64,000 nucleotides of DNA, taken from the NCBI RefSeq assembly GCF_000787815.1, contig NZ_BBPO01000035.1, positions 19,635 through 83,634 of the forward strand, given 5' to 3'. This document shows, one piece after another, positions 46,456 to 54,911 of the stretch. This DNA comes from Streptacidiphilus neutrinimicus (GTDB lineage Bacteria; Actinomycetota; Actinomycetes; Streptomycetales; Streptomycetaceae). How positions within the stretch are numbered: the first letter of the stretch is position 1; each line of letters begins with the position of its first letter. A program made the position numbers and the translations under genes. The notes beneath the pieces were generated by a model. The model worked only from the letters and a program-made list of their open reading frames with translations. It did no database searches and had not been told where the DNA came from.

Positions 46456-47481
46456 TCAGCCGCCGATGGCGGACATCGGGCGGGCAGGCTGGTGGAAGGC
46501 GGGGGCTTCGATGCCTGCCGGGGCGTCGGTGCCGGCGGCGGCCTTCTTGCCCCACATCGCCTTGCGCCACAGCTCCGCGATGTCGGTGTCGGCGCCGCCG
46601 GCCCGCAGCGCGCCGCGCAGATCCGTCTCCTCCGTCGCGAACAGGCAGTTGCGGACCTGGCCGTCGGCGGTGAGCCGGGTGCGGTCGCAGGCGCGGCAGA
46701 AGGGGCGGGTGACCGAGGCGATGACGCCCACGCGTCCCGGGCCGCCGTCGACGAGCCAGCGCTCGGCCGGCGCCGCGCCGCGCGCCGCACTCGGCTCGGG
46801 GGTGAGGGTGAAGCGCGCTGAGAGGCGCTCGAGGATCTCCTCCGCGGTGATCATGTTCGTGCGGACCCAGCCGTGCTGCGCGTCCAACGGCATCTGCTCG
46901 ATGAAGCGCAGCTCGTAGCCGCGCTCCAGGGACCAGGCCAGCAGGTCCGGCGCCTCGTGGTCGTTGACCCCGCGCATCAGGACCGCGTTCAGCTTGACCG
47001 GCAGCAGCCCCGCGGCCTCCGCCGCGGCGAGCCCTGCCATGACATCGCCCTGGCGGTCGCGGCGCGACAGCGTGCGGAAGGTCTCGCGGTCGAGGGTGTC
47101 CAGGGAGACGTTGATCCGGTCCAGCCCGGCGGCCTTCAGCGCGGAGGCCGTCCGCGCGAGGCCGATGCCGTTCGTGGTGAGCGAAAGCTCCGGCCGCGGG
47201 GTGAGCTCCGCGCACCGGGCGACGATGCCGACCAGGCCGGGCCGCAGCAGCGGCTCGCCGCCGGTGAAGCGGACCTCGCGGATGCCGAGCTCCCGCACGG
47301 CGATCCCGACCAGCCGCACGATCTCGTCGTCGGTCAGCAGGGTGTCCTTGGCCAGCCACTGCATGCCCTCCTCGGGCATGCAGTAGGTGCAGCGGAGGTT
47401 GCACCGGTCGGTCAGCGAGACGCGCAGGTCGACCGCGCGACGCCCGAAGGTGTCGAGCAGGCCTTGCTCCGCCGTGGTCAC
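46456..47481 (-). CDS. moaA: GTP 3',8-cyclase (molybdopterin cofactor synthesis)
   Basis: 341 aa from GTG 47481 with GGAGGG 4 nt upstream. First [4Fe-4S] site in SLTDRCNLRCTYCMPEEG (Cys-x3-Cys-x2-Cys, binds SAM); second cluster in FCRACDRTRLTADGQVRNCL; the functional C-terminal Gly-Gly is present (SAIGG). It converts GTP to 3',8-cyclo-dihydro-GTP, the first molybdenum-cofactor step, with MoaC. No other moa gene is in the window. Confidence 0.93.
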   Translation of the reverse strand: MTTAEQGLLDTFGRRAVDLRVSLTDRCNLRCTYCMPEEGMQWLAKDTLLTDDEIVRLVGIAVRELGIREVRFTGGEPLLRPGLVGIVARCAELTPRPELSLTTNGIGLARTASALKAAGLDRINVSLDTLDRETFRTLSRRDRQGDVMAGLAAAEAAGLLPVKLNAVLMRGVNDHEAPDLLAWSLERGYELRFIEQMPLDAQHGWVRTNMITAEEILERLSARFTLTPEPSAARGAAPAERWLVDGGPGRVGVIASVTRPFCRACDRTRLTADGQVRNCLFATEETDLRGALRAGGADTDIAELWRKAMWGKKAAAGTDAPAGIEAPAFHQPARPMSAIGG

Positions 47482-47633
47482 GATGCCCTCCGCCTTCCGT
47501 CGTCTTCCGCTCCAGCCTAGTGCCCGCGTCCGACACGGCGGCCGTGCCGACCGCGCCATGGACGCCGAGGAGTGTCCATGTCGGGCTTCTCACCGCTGGG
47601 GCCTATTCCGACCCTCGTTTGGATCTTGCCACC

Positions 47634-48863
47634 ATGAGGCTCATGGCAAGCACTCCGGATGGTCCTCCCGCATCCAGGCCGGCCCCGACCGGCCCGCCGC
47701 CGTTGGAAGGCCTGCTCGTGGCCGACTTCAGCCGCGTGCTGGCCGGCCCGCTCGCCGCGGCGACGCTGGCCGACCTGGGCGCGACCGTGGTCAAGGTCGA
47801 GCGTCCAGGCGACGGCGACGACACCCGTGCGTGGGGTCCCCCCTTCGTCGACGGCACCGCCGCCTACTTCGACTGCGCCAACCGCTCCAAGCAAGGCGTC
47901 ACCCTGGATCTGGCCGATCGGGGCGACGCCGCCCTGGCGCGGGAACTGGCCGCCCGCGCCGACATCCTGATCGAGAACTTCAAGCCAGGCTCGCTCGCCC
48001 GCTACGGCCTGGACCAGGCGTCCGCGCTGGCCGCGAACCCGGGGCTGGTCTACTGCTCGATCACCGGCTTCGGCACCGGCAGCGCGCTGCCGGGCTACGA
48101 CTTCGTGGTGCAGGCCGTGGGCGGCCTGATGAGCATCACCGGCGCGCCCGACGGCGAGCCGCACAAGGTCGGCGTCGCGCTGGTGGACGTGCTGACGGCC
48201 AAGGACGCCGTCGCCGCGATCCTCGCCGCGCTGCACCACCGCGACCGCACCGGCGAGGGCCAGCACGTCGAGGTGAACCTGCTCGCCAGCCTGCTCGGCT
48301 CGCTGGCCAACCAGGCCTCGTCCTACCTCGCCACCGGCCGCGCGCCGGGCCGGATGGGCAACCAGCACCCCAGCATCGCCCCGTACGAGACGCTGCACTG
48401 CGGCCAGGGCGGCGCCGAGCTGCTGGCCGTGGCCTGCGGCAACGACGGTCAGTTCCGCACACTGGCGATGACGCTCGGGGTACCCGGTCTCGCCGAGGAC
48501 CCGCGCTACGCGACCAACGGCGAGCGGGTGCGCAACCGCGCCGAGCTGGTCGTGGTGCTGGAGGCGGCACTGGCCGCCCGCGGCGCGGCCGAGTGGCAGG
48601 CGCTGCTGACCGCGGCCGGGGTGCCGTGCGGGCCCGTCAACGACCTGGCCGGCGCGTTCGCGCTGGCCGCCGAGCTGGGCCTGGCCCCGGTCGTGGACGT
48701 GGGCCCGGGCCGGGTGCCGCAGGTGCGCAGCCCGCTGACGCTGACCGCCACCCCCGTCCGGCCGCCCGTCGCGCCGCCGCGCCTCGGCGAGCACAATGAC
48801 GCCGTACGCGCCTGGCTCGCCGCCCCCGCTTCCCACCCCCTGCCCGCCGCCACTCCCCGCTGA
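47634..48863 (+). CDS. CaiB/BaiF family III CoA-transferase
   Basis: 409 aa from ATG 47634; an ATG at 47643 with GAGG just upstream is an alternative, and neither has a strong site. LLVADFSRVLAGPLAAATLA, VERPGDGDDTRAWGPPF and GYDFVVQAVGGLMSITG (Asp nucleophile) are all family III features. With glutaryl-CoA dehydrogenase 12 nt downstream this is best read as succinyl-CoA:glutarate CoA-transferase, activating glutarate (lysine breakdown). Other dicarboxylates are possible. Confidence 0.85.
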   Translation: MRLMASTPDGPPASRPAPTGPPPLEGLLVADFSRVLAGPLAAATLADLGATVVKVERPGDGDDTRAWGPPFVDGTAAYFDCANRSKQGVTLDLADRGDAALARELAARADILIENFKPGSLARYGLDQASALAANPGLVYCSITGFGTGSALPGYDFVVQAVGGLMSITGAPDGEPHKVGVALVDVLTAKDAVAAILAALHHRDRTGEGQHVEVNLLASLLGSLANQASSYLATGRAPGRMGNQHPSIAPYETLHCGQGGAELLAVACGNDGQFRTLAMTLGVPGLAEDPRYATNGERVRNRAELVVVLEAALAARGAAEWQALLTAAGVPCGPVNDLAGAFALAAELGLAPVVDVGPGRVPQVRSPLTLTATPVRPPVAPPRLGEHNDAVRAWLAAPASHPLPAATPR

Positions 48864-48875
48864 CAAGGACCGCGC

Positions 48876-50051
48876 ATGAGCACCGCTCTCGACCCCCGTG
48901 ACCCGCTCGGCTTCGACGACCTGCTGAGCGAGGAGGACCTCGCGGTCCGCGACACCGTCCGCGCCTGGTGCGCGGACCGGGTGCTGCCGCACATCGCCGA
49001 CTGGTACGAGGCGGGCGAGCTGCCGACCGTGCGCGAGCTGGCCCGCGAGCTCGGCTCGATCGGCGCGCTCGGCATGCACCTGCACGGCTACGGCTGCGCC
49101 GGTGCGACGGCCGTCCAGTACGGCCTGGCCTGCCTGGAGCTGGAGGCGGCCGACTCCGGTCTGCGCTCGCTGGTCTCCGTCCAGGGCTCGCTGGCGATGT
49201 ACGCCATCCACCGCTGGGGCAGCGAGGAGCAGAAGCAGCGGTGGCTGCCGGGCATGGCGGCCGGGGAGATCATCGGCTGCTTCGGCCTGACCGAGCCCGA
49301 CCACGGCTCCGACCCGGCCTCGATGCGGACGAACGCCAAGCGCGACGGTTCGGACTGGGTGCTGAACGGCCGCAAGATGTGGATCACCAACGGTTCGGTG
49401 GCCGGCGTCGCCGTGGTCTGGGCGCGAACCGACGAGGGGATCCGGGGCTTCGCCGTTCCGACGGACACCCCCGGATTCTCGGCGCCCGAGATCAAGCACA
49501 AGGGCTCGCTGCGCGCCTCGGTCACCAGCGAGCTGGTGCTGGACAACGTCCGGCTGCCCGCCGACGCGGTCTTCCCCGAGGTCCGCGGACTCAAGGGCCC
49601 CCTGTCCTGCCTCAACCAGGCCCGCTACGGCATCGTCTGGGGCGCGCTCGGCGCGGCCCGCAGCTGCCTGGAGGCCGCGCGCGAGTACAGCATCACCCGC
49701 GAGCAGTTCGGCAAGCCGATCGGCGGGTTCCAGCTGACCCAGGCCAAGCTGGCCGACATGTCCCTGGAGCTGAACAAGGGCCTGCTGCTGGCCTGGCACC
49801 TGGGCAACCGGATGGACGCCGGCACGCTCCGCCCGGAGCAGGTCAGCTACGGCAAGCTCAACAACGTGCGCGAGTCCATCGAGATCGCGCGGACGGCCCG
49901 GACGATCCTGGGCGCGAACGGCATCAGCTACGAGTACCCGATCATGCGCCACGCCAACAACCTGGAGTCGGTGCTGACCTACGAGGGCACCGTCGAGATG
50001 CACCAGCTCGTCATCGGCAAGGTGCTGACCGGCCAGGACGCGTTCCGGTAG
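48876..50051 (+). CDS. gcdH: glutaryl-CoA dehydrogenase
   Basis: 391 aa. Acyl-CoA dehydrogenase fold; FGLTEPDHGSDPASMRT binds FAD, RKMWITNGSVAGVAVVWAR and TREQFGKPIGGFQLTQAKLA follow. The catalytic base is the Glu of SVLTYEGTVEMHQLVIG, the YEGT motif of glutaryl-CoA dehydrogenases that also decarboxylate to crotonyl-CoA. The ATG follows 12 nt after the CoA-transferase stop. Together they form a glutarate utilisation module. Confidence 0.9.
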   Translation: MSTALDPRDPLGFDDLLSEEDLAVRDTVRAWCADRVLPHIADWYEAGELPTVRELARELGSIGALGMHLHGYGCAGATAVQYGLACLELEAADSGLRSLVSVQGSLAMYAIHRWGSEEQKQRWLPGMAAGEIIGCFGLTEPDHGSDPASMRTNAKRDGSDWVLNGRKMWITNGSVAGVAVVWARTDEGIRGFAVPTDTPGFSAPEIKHKGSLRASVTSELVLDNVRLPADAVFPEVRGLKGPLSCLNQARYGIVWGALGAARSCLEAAREYSITREQFGKPIGGFQLTQAKLADMSLELNKGLLLAWHLGNRMDAGTLRPEQVSYGKLNNVRESIEIARTARTILGANGISYEYPIMRHANNLESVLTYEGTVEMHQLVIGKVLTGQDAFR

Positions 50052-50125
50052 CCGACCACGACGGATTTTCGCCCCGCGGCTGGTCCTGATTGCGAAAGCA
50101 GTCGACCAGCCGCGAGGAGAGAACG

Positions 50126-50869
50126 ATGTCCACCCAGACGCAGACCGCCGTGGTCACCGGTGCGAGCCGGGGCTTCGGCCGCGCCATCGCCGCCGCGCTC
50201 GTCGCCCAGGGGACGCGCGTCCTCGGCGTCGCCCGGAACAAGGCCGAGCTCGCCGCGGTGCGGGACGAGCTCGGCGCGGGCTTCACGCCCGTGGTCGGGG
50301 ACGCCACCGACGAGGCGCTCGCCGACCGGGTGCTGACCGAGCACCGCCCGGACCTGCTCGTCCTCAACGCCGGGGTGGGGCCGCACCTCGGTGCGATCCA
50401 CGAGCAGACGTGGGAGACGTTCACCGTCAACTGGAACAACGACACCCGCCAGGCCTTCACCTGGACCCGGGCCGCGTTGCGGCAGCCGCTCGCGCCCGGG
50501 AGCGTCGTGGTGGAGATGTCCAGCGGCGCCGCGCTCAAGGGCTCCCCGCTCAGCGGCGGGTACGCCTCGGCCAAGGCGGCGATCCGCTTCATCAGCGGCT
50601 ACGGGGCGGAGGAGGCGGACCGCGCCGGCCTCGGCATCCGGTTCGTCGCGCTGCTGCCGCAGCTGACGCCGCTGACCGGGATCGGCTCGCTCGCCGTGGA
50701 CGGGTACGCCGCGCGGGCCGGGGTGGACCGGGAGACCTTCGTCCGGGGCCTTACGCCCGTGCTGACGCCGGAGCTGGTCGCGAAGGCGGTCCTGGAGGTG
50801 GCGACGGACCCCGACAGCGCGGCCGAGTACGTGGTGAGCGGGGCGGGCCTGAAGCCGCTGGACCACTGA
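50126..50869 (+). CDS. short-chain dehydrogenase/reductase
   Basis: 247 aa; ATG 50126 with GAGGAGAGA upstream. TGASRGFGRAIAAALVAQG (NADPH), LNAGVGPHLGAIHEQ and SGGYASAKAAIRFISGYGAE (Tyr-x3-Lys catalytic) define a classical SDR; substrate unknown. The ECF sigma gene starts 2 nt after its stop, so they are probably one unit. Confidence 0.85.
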   Translation: MSTQTQTAVVTGASRGFGRAIAAALVAQGTRVLGVARNKAELAAVRDELGAGFTPVVGDATDEALADRVLTEHRPDLLVLNAGVGPHLGAIHEQTWETFTVNWNNDTRQAFTWTRAALRQPLAPGSVVVEMSSGAALKGSPLSGGYASAKAAIRFISGYGAEEADRAGLGIRFVALLPQLTPLTGIGSLAVDGYAARAGVDRETFVRGLTPVLTPELVAKAVLEVATDPDSAAEYVVSGAGLKPLDH

Positions 50870-50870
50870 C

Positions 50871-51851
50871 ATGACTACCGTGGGCCCCATGGTCTCGAAC
50901 CCCGAGTTCGCCACGCTCACCGAGCCGTTCCGGCGGGAGCTGCTCGCGCACTGCTACCGGATGCTCGGCTCCGTCCACGACGCCGAGGACCTGGTGCAGG
51001 AGACGTACCTGCGGGCGTGGCGCGGCTTCGACCGGTTCGAGGGGCGCTCCTCGGTCCGGCGGTGGCTCTACAAGATCGCGACGATGGCCTGTCTGACCGC
51101 GCTGGAGACCCGGTCGCGACGGCCGCTGCCGTCCGGGCTCGGCGCCCCGCAGGAGGACCACCGGGCCGCCGTCGCCGAGCGGGAGCCGAGCGTGCCGTGG
51201 CTGGAGCCCGCGCCCGACGCGCTGTTCGGCGGCGGCGGGGACGATCCGGCGGCGGTCGTCGCCGCCCGCAGCGGCGTGCGGCTGGCGTTCATCGCCGCCC
51301 TGCAGTTCCTCTCGGCGCGCCAGCGCGCGGTGCTGACGCTCCGTGACGTGCTGGCGTTCCGGGGCGTCGAGGTCGCGGAGATGCTGGACACGACGGCGGC
51401 CGCGGTCGACAGCGCGCTGCGTCGCGCCCGCGCGGTCCTCGCCGAGGTCGGCCCCGTCGCGGACGACCTCGCCGAACCGGACGAGGCGGCCCGGCGCCGC
51501 CTGCTCGACGACTACGTCGACGCGTTCACCCGCGCCGACGCCGACGCGCTGGTGCGGTTGCTGCGCGCCGACGTCGAGTTGGAGATGCCGCCGACGCCCA
51601 CCTGGTTCACCGGCCGCCCTGCGGTCCTCGGCTTCCTCGCCGCCAAGGTCATGCGTCCGGGCCTGTGGCGGATGGACCCGACCCGCGCCAACGGCCAGGC
51701 CGCCGTCGTCATCCGCAGACGCGGCGACGACGGCGGCCACCACCCTTACGGCGTCCAGGTCCTGACGCTGAACGGTGCAGCGGTGGCCCGCATCACGTCC
51801 TTCAACGACCCGGGCCTGGTTCCGCTGTTCAGCTCCCCGCCGCCGTCGTGA
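50871..51851 (+). CDS. ECF RNA polymerase sigma factor with SnoaL-like domain (SigX5/ECF56 type)
   Basis: 326 aa; ATG at 50871 is 1 nt after the SDR stop. Regions 2 (RELLAHCYRMLGSVHDAEDL, VQETYLRAWRGFDRFEGRSS) and 4 (LSARQRAVLTLRDVLAF, VAEMLDTTAAAVDSALRRAR) occupy the first about 210 residues, then a SnoaL-like C-terminal domain (LLDDYVDAFTRADADALVRL). Such sigma factors need no anti-sigma factor and often sit beside one redox gene, here the SDR. An ATG at 50889 is an alternative. Ends at a weak bidirectional hairpin before the convergent alcohol dehydrogenase. Confidence 0.85.
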   Translation: MTTVGPMVSNPEFATLTEPFRRELLAHCYRMLGSVHDAEDLVQETYLRAWRGFDRFEGRSSVRRWLYKIATMACLTALETRSRRPLPSGLGAPQEDHRAAVAEREPSVPWLEPAPDALFGGGGDDPAAVVAARSGVRLAFIAALQFLSARQRAVLTLRDVLAFRGVEVAEMLDTTAAAVDSALRRARAVLAEVGPVADDLAEPDEAARRRLLDDYVDAFTRADADALVRLLRADVELEMPPTPTWFTGRPAVLGFLAAKVMRPGLWRMDPTRANGQAAVVIRRRGDDGGHHPYGVQVLTLNGAAVARITSFNDPGLVPLFSSPPPS

Positions 51852-51880
51852 GATCGAACACCATGGCACTCAAGCGGATC

Positions 51881-51926
51881 TCCCCCGTGATCAGGTCCGG
51901 TTACGGGCACGATCACTCCAGGGGGA
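51881..51926. terminator. candidate bidirectional terminator
   Basis: TCCCCC-g-TGATC (51881-51892) pairs with GATCA-ctcca-GGGGGA (51911-51926) as a bulged stem. It is between the ECF and alcohol dehydrogenase stops (51851 and 51933). Confidence 0.35.
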
Positions 51927-51932
51927 GGCCGG

Positions 51933-52976
51933 CTAGAAGGTGATCTTCACCTTCAGCGCCGTGCGCTCGTCCATCGCCTTGTAGCCGTCCGGGACCCCGG
52001 ACAGCGGCACCTCGGCGTCGAAGACCGGGGAGGGGTCGATGACGCCGGCGAGGACGTCCGCCAACAGCTCGGGGATGTAGGCGCGGGCCGGGGCGACGCC
52101 GCCGCGCAGGGCGACGTTGCGGTCGAACATCTGGCTGATGTCGACACCCGCGCTGCCGCCGTGCGGAACGCCGACGTAGCCGACCGCGCCGCCGTCGCGG
52201 GTGATGGAGATCGCGGTCTTCATGGACTGCTCGGTGCCCACCGCCTCCAGCACGGCGTGCGCGCCCAGACCCCGCGTCAGCTCGCGGACCGCGTCGACCG
52301 CCTCGTCGCCGCGGGCGGCGACGACGTCCGTCGCGCCGAAGGTGCGGGCGATGGCGGTGCGGGCGTCGTGACGGCCCATCGCGATGATGCGCTCCGCGCC
52401 CAGCCGCTTCGCCGCGAGCACGCCGCACAGGCCCACTGCGCCGTCGCCGACGACGGCGACGGTCGCACCGGGACGGACGCCCGCCGCCAGCGCGGCGTGG
52501 TGGCCGGTGGACATGACGTCGGACAGGGCGAGCATCGCGGTCAGCAGCCGCGGGTCGGACTGGGCGTCAGCCGGGAGCTTGACCAGCGTGCCGTCGGCGA
52601 AGGGGACGCGGACCGCCTCGCCCTGGCCGCCGTCGGAGCCGGGCGTGCCCCAGAAGCCGCCGTGCGGGCAGGAGGTCTGCAGGCCCTCGGCGCAGAACTC
52701 GCACACGCCGTCGGACCAGACGAACGGCGCGACGACGAGGTCGCCCGGCTTGACCGAGGCGACGTCAGCGCCGACGGACTCGACCACGCCCAGGAACTCG
52801 TGCCCGATCCGCTGGCCCTTCTCCCGCGCGGCGACGCCGCGGTAGGCCCACAGGTCGCTGCCGCAGATGCAGGCGAGGACCGTGCGGACCACTGCGTCGG
52901 TGGACTTCCGCAGGACCGGGTCGGGGACCTCCTCCACCCGGATGTCGTTCGGTCCGTGGATCACTGTGGCGCGCAT
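51933..52976 (-). CDS. zinc-dependent alcohol dehydrogenase (MDR family)
   Basis: 347 aa; ATG 52976. Zinc ligands VLACICGSDLWAYRG and GHEFLGVVESVG; structural lobe SDGVCEFCAEGLQTSC with three Cys rather than four; NAD-binding TVAVVGDGAVGLCGVLAA. It ends in KVKITF. Group resembles IMP/sorbitol/theonine-like MDR forms with unknown substrate. Divergent from the exonuclease at 53043 with a 66-nt gap. Confidence 0.83.
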   Translation of the reverse strand: MRATVIHGPNDIRVEEVPDPVLRKSTDAVVRTVLACICGSDLWAYRGVAAREKGQRIGHEFLGVVESVGADVASVKPGDLVVAPFVWSDGVCEFCAEGLQTSCPHGGFWGTPGSDGGQGEAVRVPFADGTLVKLPADAQSDPRLLTAMLALSDVMSTGHHAALAAGVRPGATVAVVGDGAVGLCGVLAAKRLGAERIIAMGRHDARTAIARTFGATDVVAARGDEAVDAVRELTRGLGAHAVLEAVGTEQSMKTAISITRDGGAVGYVGVPHGGSAGVDISQMFDRNVALRGGVAPARAYIPELLADVLAGVIDPSPVFDAEVPLSGVPDGYKAMDERTALKVKITF

Positions 52977-53042
52977 GGTTCTCGTCTCTCTCTGTGCCGA
53001 CCGGTCAGGTGCTGTCGGCCTTCCACCGTATTGTGTTCCACC

Positions 53043-54068
53043 GTGCTTCCTGGATCTGACATCGAGACCTGGCCCGCGGACTACCCGGACGCGGGGTGGG
53101 CCGTGGTCGACGTGGAGACCACCGGCCTCGGCCGGACGGACCGCGTCATCTCGGTCGGTGTCTACCAGCTCGACCCGCGCGGCGCAGTCCAGGACCACTG
53201 GTACGCGACCGTCAACCCGGAGCGCGATCCCGGCCCGGTCTGGATCCACGGGCTGACCAGCGACATGCTGGAGGGCTCGCCGACCTTTCCCGGCGTGGCC
53301 GAGGAGCTCAGCCGGCGGCTGGCGGGGCGGGTGCTGGTGGCTCACAACGCCCTGTTCGACTGGTCGATGATCTCCCGTGAGTACGCACGGATGAGCGGCC
53401 GCGCGCCGATCGAGCAGCGGCTGTGCACCATCGTGCTCTCGCGCGACCTCGGGCTGCCGCTGCCCAACCACAAACTCGGCACCCTGGCGGCGCACTTCGG
53501 TGTGGAGCCGCGCCGCGCGCACCACGCCCTGGACGACGCGCGAGTGCTGGCGGAGATCTTCCGGCCCAGCCTGCGGCTGGCGGCCGAGGCCGGGCTGCGG
53601 CTGCCGCTGGTGCCGTGCGTCCCGATAAGCGATCTGGGCCTGGCCGAGGAGGCGCGCGCGGCCGGCCGCGTGCACATCCCAGGACAGGCGGGCGCCTCGC
53701 AGACGGTGCGCCGGGCCGGCGCGTGGGGCGGCTACCGCCCGGCCAAGCGGCGCCCCGCCTGTCCGTACCCGAACCCCGGACGCTGGCGGCCGGACGGACC
53801 GCTGGTCCAGGGCATGCGGGTGGCGATCACCGGGGACACCGCGACCGACCGCGAGGTGCTGGAGGACCGGCTGACCGAGGCCGGGCTCCACGTCGCCTCG
53901 TCCGTGAGCCGTCTCACCAGCCTGCTGGTGACCAACGACCCGGACGGCTGGTCCACCAAGGCCCGCAAGGCCCGCGAGGTCGCCACGCCGACGGTGGACG
54001 AGGCGGCGTTCCTGCAGCTCCTGCAGCACGTCCAGCCGCAGGACGGACCCCCGGCGCAGGGGCGCTGA
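53043..54068 (+). CDS. DEDDh exonuclease with C-terminal BRCT domain
   Basis: 341 aa, GTG 53043. Exonuclease motifs: I in VVDVETTGLGR (Asp-x-Glu), II in LVAHNALFDWSMI (Asp), III in AHHALDDARVLAEI (His-x4-Asp). The C-terminal about 85 residues (GMRVAITGDTATDREVLEDR, GLHVASSVSRLTSLLVTND) form a BRCT domain. It resembles the DnaQ-like epsilon/Dna polymerase III proofreading family, used for proofreading or repair; the BRCT end suggests recruitment to DNA-repair complexes. A TATTGT box 8 nt before the GTG may make it leaderless. Confidence 0.85.
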   Translation: MLPGSDIETWPADYPDAGWAVVDVETTGLGRTDRVISVGVYQLDPRGAVQDHWYATVNPERDPGPVWIHGLTSDMLEGSPTFPGVAEELSRRLAGRVLVAHNALFDWSMISREYARMSGRAPIEQRLCTIVLSRDLGLPLPNHKLGTLAAHFGVEPRRAHHALDDARVLAEIFRPSLRLAAEAGLRLPLVPCVPISDLGLAEEARAAGRVHIPGQAGASQTVRRAGAWGGYRPAKRRPACPYPNPGRWRPDGPLVQGMRVAITGDTATDREVLEDRLTEAGLHVASSVSRLTSLLVTNDPDGWSTKARKAREVATPTVDEAAFLQLLQHVQPQDGPPAQGR

Positions 54069-54090
54069 GGAGCGGAGGTACCGTTCTTCA

Positions 54091-54879
54091 GTGTTCCGCA
54101 TCCTGCTCACCCGGCGCTGGGTGGTGCTCACCCTGGTGTTCCTGGCCCTCATCCCGGCGATGATCTGGCTGGGCCAGTGGCAGTACCACCGCTACCAGCA
54201 GACCAGCCGCAACAACGCGATGATCAACGCCAATCTGGACGCGGCGGCGGTGCCCATGGAGTCGCTGTCGAAGCCGGGGGCGACGATCCCGCTGAGCGAG
54301 ATGTACCGGACCGTCACCGCGCACGGGCGCTTCGACCCGGCGCACCAGTTCGTGGTGCGGCACCGCACCGACGCCTCCGGCGACGACATCGGCTTCTACC
54401 TGGTCACCCCGCTGATCCAGGACGACGGCAAGGCGGTGCTGGTCAACCGCGGCTGGATCACCCCCGGGAACACCATGGGCGCCCAGTTCCCGTCAGTGCC
54501 CTCCACGCCGAGCGGCGAGATCACCGTCACCGGGAGGCTGCGCCCCGACGAGACCACGGCGCTGACCGGCATCCGGAACCCGGGCGGCATGCCCGAGAGG
54601 CAGTTCATGCTGATCAACAGCGGTGAGCAACAGAAGCACGTCAGCGAGCCGCTGCTGGCCGGCTACCTGGAGCTGACCGGATCCTCCCCCGCGCTGACCT
54701 CGTCCGCGCAGGCCGAGGAGGTGCCGAACCCGAACGACAACCAGTCCGACAGCATGGCGGTCGTGGGCAAGGGCGTGCACCTGCCCTACGCGATCCAGTG
54801 GTGGGTCTTCGCCGCGCTGATCCCCGTCGCGTGGTGGTTCCTGTTCCGACGCGAGATCAAGCTGGCCCGAAAGGCCTGA
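54091..54879 (+). CDS. SURF1 family cytochrome oxidase assembly protein
   Basis: 262 aa, GTG start 22 nt after the exonuclease stop. An N-terminal helix WVVLTLVFLALIPAMIWLGQ with WQYHRYQ, the soluble extracytoplasmic part (EMYRTVTAHGRFDP, VLVNRGWITPGN) and a C-terminal helix (WWVFAALIPVAWWFLFRREI) give the two-helix SURF1 layout. It assists haem a insertion into cytochrome c oxidase. Pairing with the exonuclease appears to be positional. Confidence 0.87.
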   Translation: MFRILLTRRWVVLTLVFLALIPAMIWLGQWQYHRYQQTSRNNAMINANLDAAAVPMESLSKPGATIPLSEMYRTVTAHGRFDPAHQFVVRHRTDASGDDIGFYLVTPLIQDDGKAVLVNRGWITPGNTMGAQFPSVPSTPSGEITVTGRLRPDETTALTGIRNPGGMPERQFMLINSGEQQKHVSEPLLAGYLELTGSSPALTSSAQAEEVPNPNDNQSDSMAVVGKGVHLPYAIQWWVFAALIPVAWWFLFRREIKLARKA

Positions 54880-54911
54880 TTTCGCGCGCTCGGACGGGCA
54901 GGATGGACTCC

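Noticed and set aside
47517..50003. An 828-residue open frame on the minus strand
   Set aside because: Shadow of the CoA-transferase and glutaryl-CoA dehydrogenase genes, which both show active-site motifs.
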